Positions 1-7,909 of a DNA stretch of 20,483 nucleotides are shown here, piece by piece. The notes beneath the pieces are model-generated. The model did no database searches. It was not told the origin of the DNA and worked only from the letters and a program-made list of their open reading frames with translations. This DNA is from an uncultured Marvinbryantia sp. GTDB taxonomy: Bacteria; Bacillota; Clostridia; Lachnospirales; Lachnospiraceae. The position numbers were made by a program, and so were the translations under genes. Numbering within the stretch: the first letter of the stretch is position 1; each line of letters begins with the position of its first letter. The DNA lies in the NCBI GenBank assembly GCA_937915375.1, contig CALDMO010000020.1:1-20483 (forward strand), written 5' to 3'.

Positions 1-52
1 AACCGACCTCCCAATCGTTAGATTTTTGGTCTAACTTTTGGGGGTCGGTTCA
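1..52. mobile_element. IS3/IS150-like terminal inverted repeat, palindromic remnant
   Basis: The segment is an imperfect palindrome. Both arms begin AACCGACC when read inward, both continue with a C-rich/A-rich stretch, and both reach GTTAGA; a loop of about 7 bases separates them. Read from position 52 leftward, the outer end is TGAACCGACCCCCAAAAGTT, which I recognise from memory as the style of terminal repeat carried by IS150-group IS3 elements of Firmicutes. The true element end is therefore probably at 52. No transposase is visible, because the window starts here. Either it is the edge of an element lying upstream, or the two ends have collapsed into a transposase-free palindrome. A simple hairpin terminator is also possible, although there is no T run after the right arm. 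Confidence 0.5.
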
Positions 53-408
53 AAAGCGGTGTTTTTTCTTATCAGTTTGCGCAGGGAGAAGCCGGAACAT
101 ATTTTTACAATGTAGATTCACGCAGAGCCGTCAACCGAAGAAGAAAAGCGCAAAAACAGCAGGTGATCACAGACGGCAAGGATATTAATCACCAGAACAA
201 TGACTGGCAGGTGCAGAGTGTGCGGGATGCGGAGACGGCAGGTCTTGTTTTTGTAAACGCATACGGAAACAATCAGATTATTTACCGCAGCGCTGAACCG
301 TATAAGCTGGACGGAAAGACTAAGTTTCTGCATTCCTGGCTGGGGTACTGGATAATCTTTGGAGGCGGAGGCTTTGTAATAGGATATATGATCGGAATGC
401 TTCTGTAA
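53..408 (+). pseudogene. 3' remnant of a membrane protein gene cut by the IS-like end
   Basis: The reading frame is open from position 22, inside the IS-like end, through to the TAA at 406-408. About 118 residues of plausible protein follow the element, and there is no convincing start. The only internal candidate is a GTG at 163 with a poor ribosome binding site, which would give 81 residues. The visible part has a basic stretch (residues RRAVNRRRKAQK), a polar section and a C-terminal hydrophobic segment rich in Gly/Ile/Met that should span the membrane (roughly the last 25 residues). I do not recognise the family. The simplest reading is that an insertion removed the 5' part of the gene. 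The alternative is a short gene starting at 163. A second possibility is that the gene is intact in the real genome and the window begins at an assembly break. Confidence 0.45.
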
Positions 409-421
409 TGCCAGAACTCTC

Positions 422-445
422 TTGATTTTCCGGGGGGGGTATAAT
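422..445 (+). promoter_or_regulatory. Probable promoter of the NatAB-like exporter operon
   Basis: A perfect -10 hexamer, TATAAT, lies at 440-445. Transcription would begin near 452, leaving a leader of about 45 bases before the ATG at 496. A TTGATT at 422-427 resembles a -35 box, but the 12-base spacer is too short for normal use. The -10 is therefore the solid part and the -35 is uncertain. The spacer is mostly the 8-G run. Confidence 0.45.
432..439 (+). repeat. Run of 8 G directly abutting a -10 box
   Basis: Eight consecutive G residues end one base before a TATAAT at 440-445. Homopolymeric G runs of this length are rare in such genomes and are prone to slippage. Placed in a promoter spacer, length changes would alter the distance between the -35 and -10 elements. 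The nearest -35-like element (TTGATT, 422-427) is only 12 bases from the -10 at the present length, well short of the usual 17. Confidence 0.75.
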
Positions 446-495
446 AGAAAGCAAGGCAGATGAAGAGAAAATTTTATATGTAAAGGAGAATCAGT

Positions 496-1446
496 ATGAG
501 CCTTACAGTAACACATTTATCAAAAAAATATGGGGATAAGACGGTTGTAGAGGATCTGAGTTTTGAAATGCCAAAACCGGGAGTGTTTGCGCTTCTGGGG
601 ACAAATGGCGCCGGGAAAACGACCTCCATTCGCATGATGCTGGGAATGCTCAGCCGTGACAGCGGAGAAGTGTTGTGGAATGGAAAGCCCCTTAATACGG
701 CAACATGCAATGTTGGTTATTTGGCTGAAGAACGCGGTCTTTACCCGAAGTATACATTGATGGATCAGCTTGTCTATTTTGCAGGACTGCGCGGAGTATC
801 AAAGACAGAGGCGAAAAAGCGCATTCAATACTGGGCGGAACGTTTGGAAGTAGAAGAGTATCTTTATCCGCCCAAAACCGAAAAGGGCGCAAAAAAGAAA
901 ACCAGATGGCAGCCGAAAAAGGCTGATCAGCTTTCGAAGGGAAATCAACAGAAAATACAGTTTATGACGGCTTTGATCTCCGATCCGGAACTGTTGATTC
1001 TTGATGAACCGTTATCCGGTCTTGATCCGGTCAATACAGATCTGTTTAAGAAGATCATCCGTGAGGAGATTGCTAAGGGAAAATATCTGATCATGTCCAG
1101 TCACCAGATGGCGACAGTGGAGGAATTCTGCACAGATATCGTGATTATGGACCGTTCCAGAGTTGTTTTACAGGGACATTTAAACGAAATTAAAAAGAGT
1201 TACGGTCGTATTCATTTAACCCTGAAAACAGAACAGGAAGCGGACAGATGGATTGAACGGGCGGGCGTTATTATCGAATCCAGAAAGGAAAATGAATACC
1301 GACTCAAGGTCAGTGGTGAGGGGCAGGCAAATGCGCTCTTAAAGCTGTTGATCGAAAATGGTGTTTCTGTGATTACTTTTGATTTGCGTGAGCCGTCTCT
1401 GCACGAGATTTTTGTAGAGAAAGTGGGTGAAGCTCATGAAGAGTAG
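496..1446 (+). CDS. ABC transporter ATP-binding protein, NatA-like
   Basis: This 316-residue protein is the ATPase of an ABC-2 type exporter. The Walker A motif GTNGAGKTT is at residues 35-43, the ABC signature LSKGNQQ at 146-152, Walker B (LLILDEP) at 166-172, the D-loop SGLDP at 174-178 and the H-loop histidine in SSHQM. The usual Q-loop glutamine is replaced in the sequence YLAEERGLY (75-83), as is common in NatA-type ATPases. A Lys-rich insert (about 126-143) precedes the signature. About 100 residues after the ATPase core form the extra C-terminal domain typical of this group. The start is set by an AGGAG ribosome binding site about 7 bases before the ATG. It overlaps the following permease gene, so the two are translationally coupled. 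The family exports Na+, peptides or drugs; the substrate here cannot be read from the sequence. Confidence 0.9.
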   Translation: MSLTVTHLSKKYGDKTVVEDLSFEMPKPGVFALLGTNGAGKTTSIRMMLGMLSRDSGEVLWNGKPLNTATCNVGYLAEERGLYPKYTLMDQLVYFAGLRGVSKTEAKKRIQYWAERLEVEEYLYPPKTEKGAKKKTRWQPKKADQLSKGNQQKIQFMTALISDPELLILDEPLSGLDPVNTDLFKKIIREEIAKGKYLIMSSHQMATVEEFCTDIVIMDRSRVVLQGHLNEIKKSYGRIHLTLKTEQEADRWIERAGVIIESRKENEYRLKVSGEGQANALLKLLIENGVSVITFDLREPSLHEIFVEKVGEAHEE

Positions 1447-2758
1447 ACAAAACCGTCTTTCCGGTACTGCCGAAGTATATCGTTTTACTTTCGGACAGAT
1501 GGTGAAAGGCAAGGCGAATATTCTCACGCTGATTATTATGGCTGTTGCAGTTCTGGCATCCGGTCCGTTGATGGCGTTATTTAGCGAAGAGAAAAAACCG
1601 GAAAAGTCGGAGATTACAGCGGTGTATGTCAATAATACCAGCGGTTATCCGTTGGCCTATGAGGGAGCAGCGGAGGAATATTTTGCGGATACGCGTTTTG
1701 TGGATTGCGAATGGACCAAGGAAACCTTCCGTGAAGAGATTGGCAGCACGGAAGTGTTTGCGCAGATTACAAGAGATGTCAAGCAGGGAGAAATCAGTTT
1801 GGATGTTTTTACGACGGAAGGATCAGAGATTGAACAGAATGATCTTGACGCATGTACGAATGTTTTATCCGGACTTTTCAATGCGGCGCGTTATAGCCGC
1901 ATTGATGCAGAAGAAGAACAGCTTGCGCTTTTGATGAGCGGATATACGACGGACGTGCAGAAGATAGCGGAATATGCGGAACCGGAGAGCATAAGCGTGG
2001 ATGACCGTCTGGCCGTGCAGCTGGCTTATTCAATCGTTGTGCTGATCCTGTGTACTTTTACAACGTCTTATATTGTGCAAAAGGTAGTGGAGGAAAAGTC
2101 CTCAAAGCTGACAGAGATGCTGATGGTCAGCATTAAGCCATTGGCGCTTTTGGCGGGAAAAATTCTCGCGGTGATGACGTATATTTGCGGACTGGTTGTG
2201 CTGCTTGGAGGAATGTTCCTGGTTTCATCCGTTCTGACGGAGCAATATACCGGTGTGGATACAGCTGCAAAACTGCTGGCATCCATGCAGATGGGAAGTT
2301 CTTCCCTGCGGCTTTCTGCGGGAATGATTGTGGTGTTTGCGGTATCTTTGGCGCTTGGTTATCTGACGGTTTCGTTTTTGTCAGGTCTTTTGGGAGCGGC
2401 ATGTTCTTCGATGGAGGATGTGGAACCGGTTAATATGATTGTGGTAATGATTGTTATGGCGGGCTATCTGACGGCAATCATTACGACGCCGTTAAAAATG
2501 GGTGCAGGCGCTTGGGCGGCGGTATCGCTGATTCCGATCTTGTCGATATTCTGCGCGCCGGTGTATTTCATGCTTGGAGATATCGGGCTGGGAATCCTGT
2601 TGCTCTCCTGGATAATCCAGATTTTACTGCTGATGCTACTCTGGCACGGATGTGCAAAGATTTATCGCGATCTGATGCTTTACCGCGGAAGCCGCATGAA
2701 GATAGGACGGATTTTATCGATGATGGGCGGAAACGGAAGAAAGGGAGGAAATCGGTGA
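1436..2758 (+). CDS. ABC-2 type permease, NatB-like (first of two)
   Basis: This 440-residue membrane protein has one N-terminal transmembrane helix (about residues 27-48), then a soluble extracytoplasmic domain of about 150 residues. A block of five or six helices fills the C-terminal half. The cytoplasmic motif VEEKSSKLTEMLMVSIKP between the second and third helices is characteristic of ABC-2 permeases of the NatB/YhaP type. The ATG at 1436 has GGTGA a few bases upstream. An in-frame GTG at 1427 would add three residues and cannot be excluded. Either start lies inside the end of the ATPase gene. The stop codon overlaps the next ATG (TGATG at 2756-2760). It probably pairs with the second permease as a heterodimer, which is inference. 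Confidence 0.87.
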   Translation: MKSRQNRLSGTAEVYRFTFGQMVKGKANILTLIIMAVAVLASGPLMALFSEEKKPEKSEITAVYVNNTSGYPLAYEGAAEEYFADTRFVDCEWTKETFREEIGSTEVFAQITRDVKQGEISLDVFTTEGSEIEQNDLDACTNVLSGLFNAARYSRIDAEEEQLALLMSGYTTDVQKIAEYAEPESISVDDRLAVQLAYSIVVLILCTFTTSYIVQKVVEEKSSKLTEMLMVSIKPLALLAGKILAVMTYICGLVVLLGGMFLVSSVLTEQYTGVDTAAKLLASMQMGSSSLRLSAGMIVVFAVSLALGYLTVSFLSGLLGAACSSMEDVEPVNMIVVMIVMAGYLTAIITTPLKMGAGAWAAVSLIPILSIFCAPVYFMLGDIGLGILLLSWIIQILLLMLLWHGCAKIYRDLMLYRGSRMKIGRILSMMGGNGRKGGNR

Positions 2759-4101
2759 TGAGACAGCTGCAGAAAATTTTTTCGTTTACGTTTTTACAGC
2801 ATATACGTACAAAGGTTTACCGAAATGTGACGATCGGTGGCATTTTGCTTTTGCTGCTGCTTCCGGCGGTGATCATGCCGTTGATGGAACGGCTTGGCGG
2901 GAAGGAAATATATATCAGTCAGGTGGAAAAGGTTTATGTGATCGACACAGATACGGCGCATCCGGTGGATTATCATTTATTGAATACAGTCGGTGCGGCG
3001 CCGTTTGACACATTAGAATATGTTAGCGTGTCTTCGCTTGAGGAGGCACAGTGGCTGGCAGAGAAAGAGACGCATACTGTTTTTTTGGCGGTAAAGCAGG
3101 AGAATGGACAGTATCTGGCGACTGTTCTGCTCCCGGAAGAAACGGAACTGAAAAAACGGGATGCGACAGAATTTGAAGCGTTTCTTTCCACCGCGTTTCG
3201 GATGGTGCTAATAGAAAAATCAAGACTGTCCCCGGAGAAGGTTGCTGAAGCGGCAATGCCGCTGACGATTTCCACACATGAGGAGATAAAAGATGAGGCA
3301 GGGGAGTTTGAGGACGGCTATGCGTCCATGCGGAACCTTTTGGCGCAGATACTTCCATATTTGAATATTATGCTGTTGTATTTCATGGTGCTGGCTTATG
3401 GGCAGGGTACGGCGAACAGCGCCATTATGGAAAAAACATCAAAGCTGATGGATACATTTCTTGTTAGCGTGAAACCGGGAAATATGCTGCTTGGTAAGGT
3501 GTTTGCTATGGCACTGTGCGGAATTGTACAATTGGGCAGTTGGATCGCGGCGCTGACAGCTGGATTTGCAGTTGGCACATATTTGACGCGACGGATAAAT
3601 CCGAATACAGATATGGCAATTATTCGTTTGTTTGACGGATTTGGACAGATGTCCGGATTGTTTACGGTACAGGGTGTGATTTTGGCGTTTTTGATGTTGG
3701 CTGCAGGATTTTTGCTTTACTGTTCGCTGGCAGCAATCGGCGGTGCACTGGCCGGAAAACCGGAAGATTTATCGAATACGAATATATTATTTGTATTCGT
3801 ACTGCTTGCAAGTTTTTTTGCAACGCTGTATGCGGGCGGAGTAGATGCGGATGTACCGTGGCAGGCATCGGCAATTTCCTGGCAGGCATGGATACCGTTT
3901 ACAGCGATCCTGGTGATGCCGACACGGATGCTGCTGGGCATGGCAACTCTGCCGCAGTCATTGATTTCCTTGGGAATTGTTATTGCAGTGACTGTGCTGT
4001 TGACATTGTTTGCCGGAAGGCTGTATAAAATGATGTCACTTTATAAAGGAAATCCGCCGGGACCGAAGAAGATTTTGGAAATGTTAAAGAGAAAGAGTTA
4101 A
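2758..4101 (+). CDS. ABC-2 type permease, NatB-like (second of two)
   Basis: This 447-residue protein has the same layout as the preceding permease: an N-terminal helix (about residues 24-45), an extracytoplasmic domain and a C-terminal block of helices. It carries the equivalent loop motif MEKTSKLMDTFLVSVKPG, so the two permeases are divergent paralogues. The start is the ATG at 2758, which shares its A with the previous TGA stop. An AGGGAGG ribosome binding site lies about 8 bases upstream. The frame stays open further upstream, but those codons lie inside the first permease gene in another frame and are not translated. It ends in a basic cytoplasmic tail (KKILEMLKRKS) and is followed at once by a terminator, so it is the last gene of the operon. 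Confidence 0.87.
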   Translation: MRQLQKIFSFTFLQHIRTKVYRNVTIGGILLLLLLPAVIMPLMERLGGKEIYISQVEKVYVIDTDTAHPVDYHLLNTVGAAPFDTLEYVSVSSLEEAQWLAEKETHTVFLAVKQENGQYLATVLLPEETELKKRDATEFEAFLSTAFRMVLIEKSRLSPEKVAEAAMPLTISTHEEIKDEAGEFEDGYASMRNLLAQILPYLNIMLLYFMVLAYGQGTANSAIMEKTSKLMDTFLVSVKPGNMLLGKVFAMALCGIVQLGSWIAALTAGFAVGTYLTRRINPNTDMAIIRLFDGFGQMSGLFTVQGVILAFLMLAAGFLLYCSLAAIGGALAGKPEDLSNTNILFVFVLLASFFATLYAGGVDADVPWQASAISWQAWIPFTAILVMPTRMLLGMATLPQSLISLGIVIAVTVLLTLFAGRLYKMMSLYKGNPPGPKKILEMLKRKS

Positions 4102-4156
4102 GAGAAACCGGCAGGGGCTGTCTGAAAAGCCACTGTCGGTTTCTCGATTTTATTTT
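4102..4156 (+). terminator. Intrinsic terminator closing the exporter operon
   Basis: A 13-base stem pairs 4102-4114 with 4133-4145; all positions pair except one G-U. A T-rich tract follows (GATTTTATTTT, 4146-4156). The structure begins one base after the operon's last stop codon. The convergent minus-strand gene ends inside the T-rich tract, and its transcript would also form the hairpin, with a weaker T/C-rich tail. Some two-way function is therefore possible. Confidence 0.85.
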
Positions 4157-4422
4157 CTAATTGTTATTAGCGGAGCTTTTTTGCGCTTCGCTTTTGCTTT
4201 TTGAATCCGATTGCGGTAATTTTGCTGCATCAGTTTCTTTTTGAGTTTATATTCTTTTATCTGCGCGCGGCTGAGCGCTTTGGCGTCTTTGTGTACCAGT
4301 TTTTTAAAATAGGCGGTTTGTGTACGCACCGTGTTGATGGTTGACATGCCGATGATCAGTAAACTAAGCGTACCCTGAATGGCGATGGTCAGTTTTTCCT
4401 GTTGAGAAGGTGTGAGTGTCAT
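4150..4422 (-). CDS. Small basic single-pass membrane protein, unknown function
   Basis: This is a 90-residue protein. An N-terminal polar stretch (residues 1-10) is followed by one hydrophobic helix (about 11-30, including ISLLIIGMST-like residues). The C-terminal half is very rich in Lys and Arg (KKLMQQNYRNRIQKAKAKRKK), probably cytoplasmic and possibly helical. It is judged real because a clear AGGGAGG ribosome binding site lies 7-8 bases before the ATG and a plausible promoter lies upstream on its strand. It converges on the exporter operon, and its TAA stop lies in the T-rich tail of that operon's terminator. I do not recognise the family. The basic tail could contact nucleic acid or acidic lipids; that is speculation. 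Confidence 0.75.
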   Translation of the reverse strand: MTLTPSQQEKLTIAIQGTLSLLIIGMSTINTVRTQTAYFKKLVHKDAKALSRAQIKEYKLKKKLMQQNYRNRIQKAKAKRKKAPLITIRK

Positions 4423-4487
4423 AGAAAATCCTCCCTATGTGGATAGTATGATTAACCCCGAGTTTATAATTTTAACATCAGTATATC

Positions 4488-4516
4488 ATTATATCTTCCA
4501 TTCTACAATCTGGAAA
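4488..4516 (-). promoter_or_regulatory. Candidate promoter of the small basic membrane protein gene
   Basis: On the minus strand a TTTCCA (-35, 4516-4511) and a TATAAT (-10, 4493-4488) are separated by 17 bases. This would give a leader of about 60 bases before the ATG at 4422. The -10 is perfect and the -35 matches consensus at four of six positions. Confidence 0.45.
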
Positions 4517-4526
4517 AAGCGGATTG

Positions 4527-4555
4527 TTGACAGGAAAAGTGGTGAAAGCTATAAT
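4527..4555 (+). promoter_or_regulatory. Perfect-consensus sigma-A promoter
   Basis: TTGACA (4527-4532) and TATAAT (4550-4555) are separated by exactly 17 bases, the ideal vegetative promoter. The start of transcription should be near 4562, leaving a leader of only about 22 bases before the ATG at 4584. It lies back to back with a minus-strand promoter 11 bases away. No operator-like repeat is visible, suggesting strong constitutive expression. Confidence 0.85.
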
Positions 4556-4583
4556 GAAAAGTACGAATCAGAGGAGGGTGTTT

Positions 4584-5549
4584 ATGGAGGAGGACAGAGC
4601 GTATACAGATGATAAAAGACCGGTATTATGGGGGGAAAAACCGTATTATTCTCTGGATTATTACCTGAAACGGCAGTTCGGGGAAAAGGTGTATAAGCTG
4701 GCATTAAACGGCGGTATGACTTGTCCAAATCGGGACGGCACAGTGGGAAACGGCGGCTGTATTTTTTGCAGTGCGGGCGGTAGCGGTGATTTCGCGGCGA
4801 ATGGCAGACTTTCTGTGAAAGAACAGATACAGACGCAAAAAGAGGCTCTGCGAAAGAAAAAGCCTGCCCGAAAATATATTGCCTATTTTCAGGCTTATAC
4901 GAATACGTATGCACCGGTAGAATATCTGGAAAAGATTTTTACGGAGGCAATAGCTGACGAGGAAGTAGTGATTTTATCTATTGCCACACGGCCGGATTGC
5001 CTGGGAGATGAGGTGCTGGAGCTTTTGGAAACGCTGAACCGTGTCAAGCCTGTCTGGGTAGAGCTGGGGCTGCAGACAATGCATGAGCAGACGGCCAGAT
5101 TTATCCGCCGTGGCTATGAATTATCCTGTTTTGAGCGAGCGGTGCGTGAACTGCGCAGGCGAAAAATAGAAGTGATTGTGCATACTATTCTTGGCTTGCC
5201 TGGGGAGGGAAGAGAAGAAACGCTGCAGACGATCCGCTATTTAAACAGGATGGATATACAGGGGATAAAACTGCAGCTGCTGCATATTTTAGATGGTACA
5301 GACCTTGGGACGCTTTATCGCGAACAAAGAGTGGAGGTGCTATCGCAGGAAAATTATATTGAGTTGGTGATTGACTGTTTGGAACAGCTTTCGCCGGAAA
5401 TTGTGGTACACCGCCTGACCGGTGACGGACCAAAGGAATTGCTTTTGGCGCCGCTTTGGAGCAGCCGCAAGCGTACGGTTCTGAATACGATACACAGCCG
5501 TCTGAAAGAAAGGAATTCCTGGCAGGGAAAGGAATATGCGGCACATTAG
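4584..5549 (+). CDS. TIGR01212-type radical SAM protein (YhcC/YtqA-like)
   Basis: This 321-residue protein belongs to the radical SAM superfamily and would bind a [4Fe-4S] cluster and S-adenosylmethionine. The N-terminal section YYSLDYYLKRQFGEKVYKL leads into a cysteine set at 47, 59 and 62 (CPNRDG...GGCIFC), the unusual CX11CX2C spacing of the YhcC/YtqA group rather than the classic CX3CX2C. Later motifs include IATRPDC, ELGLQTMHEQT and HTILGLPGEG, all typical of the barrel. The start is the ATG at 4584, 6 bases after GAGGAGG. The frame is open further upstream, but those codons lie before the promoter's transcription start. Family members have been linked to tRNA modification; the exact reaction cannot be told from sequence. 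It is the first gene of its transcript. Confidence 0.87.
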   Translation: MEEDRAYTDDKRPVLWGEKPYYSLDYYLKRQFGEKVYKLALNGGMTCPNRDGTVGNGGCIFCSAGGSGDFAANGRLSVKEQIQTQKEALRKKKPARKYIAYFQAYTNTYAPVEYLEKIFTEAIADEEVVILSIATRPDCLGDEVLELLETLNRVKPVWVELGLQTMHEQTARFIRRGYELSCFERAVRELRRRKIEVIVHTILGLPGEGREETLQTIRYLNRMDIQGIKLQLLHILDGTDLGTLYREQRVEVLSQENYIELVIDCLEQLSPEIVVHRLTGDGPKELLLAPLWSSRKRTVLNTIHSRLKERNSWQGKEYAAH

Positions 5550-5576
5550 ATTTTTGGAAAAAGATAAAAGGAGACA

Positions 5577-6092
5577 ATGATGCAAAACGTGCATACCTTG
5601 TATAAGCTGATCATTTTGGAGATGCTGGAAAAGGTTGATTTTGAATTGACAAACAGCCAGATTTCCACATTTATTTTGGAAGAAGAATATACAGATTATT
5701 TTACTGTTCAGGAAACGCTTGCGGATATGACGGAATCCGGTCTGATTGAGGCCAAGACCATTCGCAACAGTACGCGTTACGGAATTACGGAAAGCGGCCG
5801 TGAAACGCTGGAATATTTCGGCAATGATATTTCACAGGCAATCCATGAGGATATTGAAGGTTATTTTAAAAAGAACAAGTTGAAAATGCGCAATGACAAT
5901 GCGATCGTGGCGGATTATTACCGCAATGGCAACAATGAATTTACAGCGCAGCTGCAAGTAAAAGAAAAGGATTCCGTTCTGGTGGAGGTTTCCCTGACGG
6001 TTCCGTTGGAACAGCAGGCGATGGCGCTGTGTAATAACTGGAAAAAGAAGAATCAGCAGATTTACAGCTATTTGATGGAAGAATTGTTGTAA
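5577..6092 (+). CDS. DUF4364 family winged-helix protein
   Basis: This 171-residue protein begins with a winged-helix section (about residues 5-80). Helices KLIILEMLEKVDFELTNSQI and TVQETLADMTESGLI are followed by a wing-like TRYGITESGRETLEYF. The C-terminal half (80-171) contains an alternating, beta-rich segment (TAQLQVKEKDSVLVEVSLTV) and a final helix. I recognise it as the DUF4364 family, which is common in Clostridia and has no proven function. The layout suggests a transcription regulator or adaptor. The start is ambiguous between two adjacent ATGs (5577 and 5580) behind AAAGGAG. It follows the radical SAM gene by 27 bases and is probably in the same transcript. Confidence 0.83.
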   Translation: MMQNVHTLYKLIILEMLEKVDFELTNSQISTFILEEEYTDYFTVQETLADMTESGLIEAKTIRNSTRYGITESGRETLEYFGNDISQAIHEDIEGYFKKNKLKMRNDNAIVADYYRNGNNEFTAQLQVKEKDSVLVEVSLTVPLEQQAMALCNNWKKKNQQIYSYLMEELL

Positions 6093-6134
6093 TGAAGCTT
6101 GGAGAGGACGCATAATCATTAAGGTAGAAAAACA

Positions 6135-7850
6135 ATGAGATTATTATTGACGGCAATCAATGCAAAATATATTCATTCAAATCTGGCAGTTTACAGCCTG
6201 AAAGCATTTGCGGATAAATACGCGGACGGGCAGGATGTGGAAATCGCTGAGTTTACGATCAATCACTTGACGGACGATATTTTGAGCCGGATTTATAAAA
6301 AACAGCCGGACGTGCTCTTTTTTTCCTGCTATATCTGGAATCTTGCGGTGATTGAAGAACTGCTTCCGGAGTTGGCAAAAATTTTGCCGCGGACGGAAAT
6401 CTGGCTGGGAGGACCGGAGGTTTCCTATGATGCGGCATCTTTTCTGGAAAAACATCCACAGGTGCGCGGTGTTTTGTGCGGTGAGGGTGAAGAAACATTC
6501 TGTGAGTTGGTGGGGTATTATCATGGAAAAGGCGCGCTTGAAAAGATAAGCGGCATTGTTTGGAGGAAAAACGCAGGGGAGATCTGTCAGACGCTTCCGC
6601 GCCGTCCGCTGGACATGGATAGTATTCCTTTTGTCTATGAAAAACTGGAGCAGTTTGAAAATCGTATCATTTATTATGAGAGCAGCCGCGGCTGTCCGTT
6701 TTCATGCAGTTATTGCCTGTCTTCTATTGATAAAAGTGTGCGGTTCCGCAGCACAGAGCTTGTAAAACGGGAATTGCAGTTTTTTCTTGATCACCAGGTA
6801 CCGCAGGTGAAATTTGTAGACCGCACGTTTAACTGCCGTCATAGACACGCTTTGGAAGTCTGGAATTATATTCGGGAACATGACAATGGCGTGACAAACT
6901 TTCATTTTGAGATCGCGGCAGATTTATTAAACGAAGATGAATTACAGGTATTGTCCCGGATGCGTCCGGGACTGGTGCAGTTGGAGATCGGTGTGCAGTC
7001 TACGAATACGGATACCATCCGGGAAATTGATCGCGTGATGGATTTCACGCGTCTGTGTGAAATTGTAAAACGGCTGCAGCAGGGAGAAAATATCCATTTG
7101 CATCTGGATCTGATCGCCGGACTGCCGCAGGAGAATTACGAGAGCTTCATTCGTTCTTTTAACGATGTATACCGGCTGTATCCGGAGCAGCTGCAGCTCG
7201 GTTTTTTAAAGGTACTCAAAGGTTCCAAAATGCAGAAAAAAGCGATGGATTATGGGCTTTGTTTCCGTCAGAAGCCGATGTATGAGGTATTGTTTACCAG
7301 ATGGATTACTTATGAAGAACTTTTGAAACTGAAGGCGGTGGAGGAGATGGTAGAAACCTACTATAACAGCAATCAGTTTACAGGCACCATACGGCGGCTT
7401 GAAGCAGAATTTGATCATCCGTTTGCGCTGTATGAAGCGCTGGCGGCATTTCATGAAGAAAAGGGGTATATGGATCAGAAGATGGCTCGAAGCGCGCGCA
7501 TTACAGTACTAAGAGAGTTTATCCGAAGCATTTCGGCGGTAGATTTGGCACAGTATGAATCATTATTGCTTCTGGATCTGTATTTGCGCGAGAACAGTAA
7601 GAGCCGTCCGGTCTGGGCGGCAGATTTGACGGTACATAAAAAAGAACTGTTGGAATTTTACTCAAATGAAGAAAATATCAGAAAATTCCTGCCGGATTAT
7701 GAGGGGCGCAGTGCCAAACAGCTGCTGCATATGACGCATCTGGAACCGTTCCGATTGGATGGAAAGACAAAATGGCTTTTGTTTGATTATCAAAAACGCA
7801 GCCCGCTGACAAAAGACGCGTTGGTACAGGACGTTTCGGAGACGTTCTGA
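6135..7850 (+). CDS. B12-binding-domain radical SAM protein, DUF4080-like
   Basis: This 571-residue protein has a cobalamin-binding-like N-terminal domain (about 1-140, with NAKYIHSNLAVYSL and LGGPEVSYD, typical of BchE-type proteins). A radical SAM barrel (about 175-400) follows, with the cluster cysteines C187, C191 and C194 in CPFSCSYC. A C-terminal helical region of about 170 residues fits the DUF4080 extension. Other barrel motifs are KFVDRTFNC, LEIGVQS and LDLIAGLPQE. Enzymes of this architecture can do radical methylations or ring rearrangements. The substrate of this widespread clostridial family is unknown to me. A weak AAGGTAG ribosome binding site precedes the ATG. It lies 42 bases after the DUF4364 gene, so three genes of largely undefined function appear to form one transcript. 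Confidence 0.85.
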   Translation: MRLLLTAINAKYIHSNLAVYSLKAFADKYADGQDVEIAEFTINHLTDDILSRIYKKQPDVLFFSCYIWNLAVIEELLPELAKILPRTEIWLGGPEVSYDAASFLEKHPQVRGVLCGEGEETFCELVGYYHGKGALEKISGIVWRKNAGEICQTLPRRPLDMDSIPFVYEKLEQFENRIIYYESSRGCPFSCSYCLSSIDKSVRFRSTELVKRELQFFLDHQVPQVKFVDRTFNCRHRHALEVWNYIREHDNGVTNFHFEIAADLLNEDELQVLSRMRPGLVQLEIGVQSTNTDTIREIDRVMDFTRLCEIVKRLQQGENIHLHLDLIAGLPQENYESFIRSFNDVYRLYPEQLQLGFLKVLKGSKMQKKAMDYGLCFRQKPMYEVLFTRWITYEELLKLKAVEEMVETYYNSNQFTGTIRRLEAEFDHPFALYEALAAFHEEKGYMDQKMARSARITVLREFIRSISAVDLAQYESLLLLDLYLRENSKSRPVWAADLTVHKKELLEFYSNEENIRKFLPDYEGRSAKQLLHMTHLEPFRLDGKTKWLLFDYQKRSPLTKDALVQDVSETF

Positions 7851-7890
7851 TTTTTCAAATGAAAATAGAAATAAAATCAGAAATGTTTCT
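7845..7890 (+). terminator. Weak AT-rich hairpin after the radical SAM gene
   Basis: TTCTGATTTT (7845-7854) pairs perfectly with AAAATCAGAA (7873-7882), with an 18-base loop, and TGTTTCTT follows. The left arm contains the stop codon of the preceding gene. The stem is AT-rich with a large loop, so it is at best a modest terminator. Confidence 0.3.
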
Positions 7891-7909
7891 TAATAATAGG
7901 AAATCCTAC

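Noticed and set aside
2512..2757. Upstream extension of the second permease gene
   Set aside because: These codons lie inside the first permease in another frame. The ATG at 2758 has a good ribosome binding site and a stop/start overlap.
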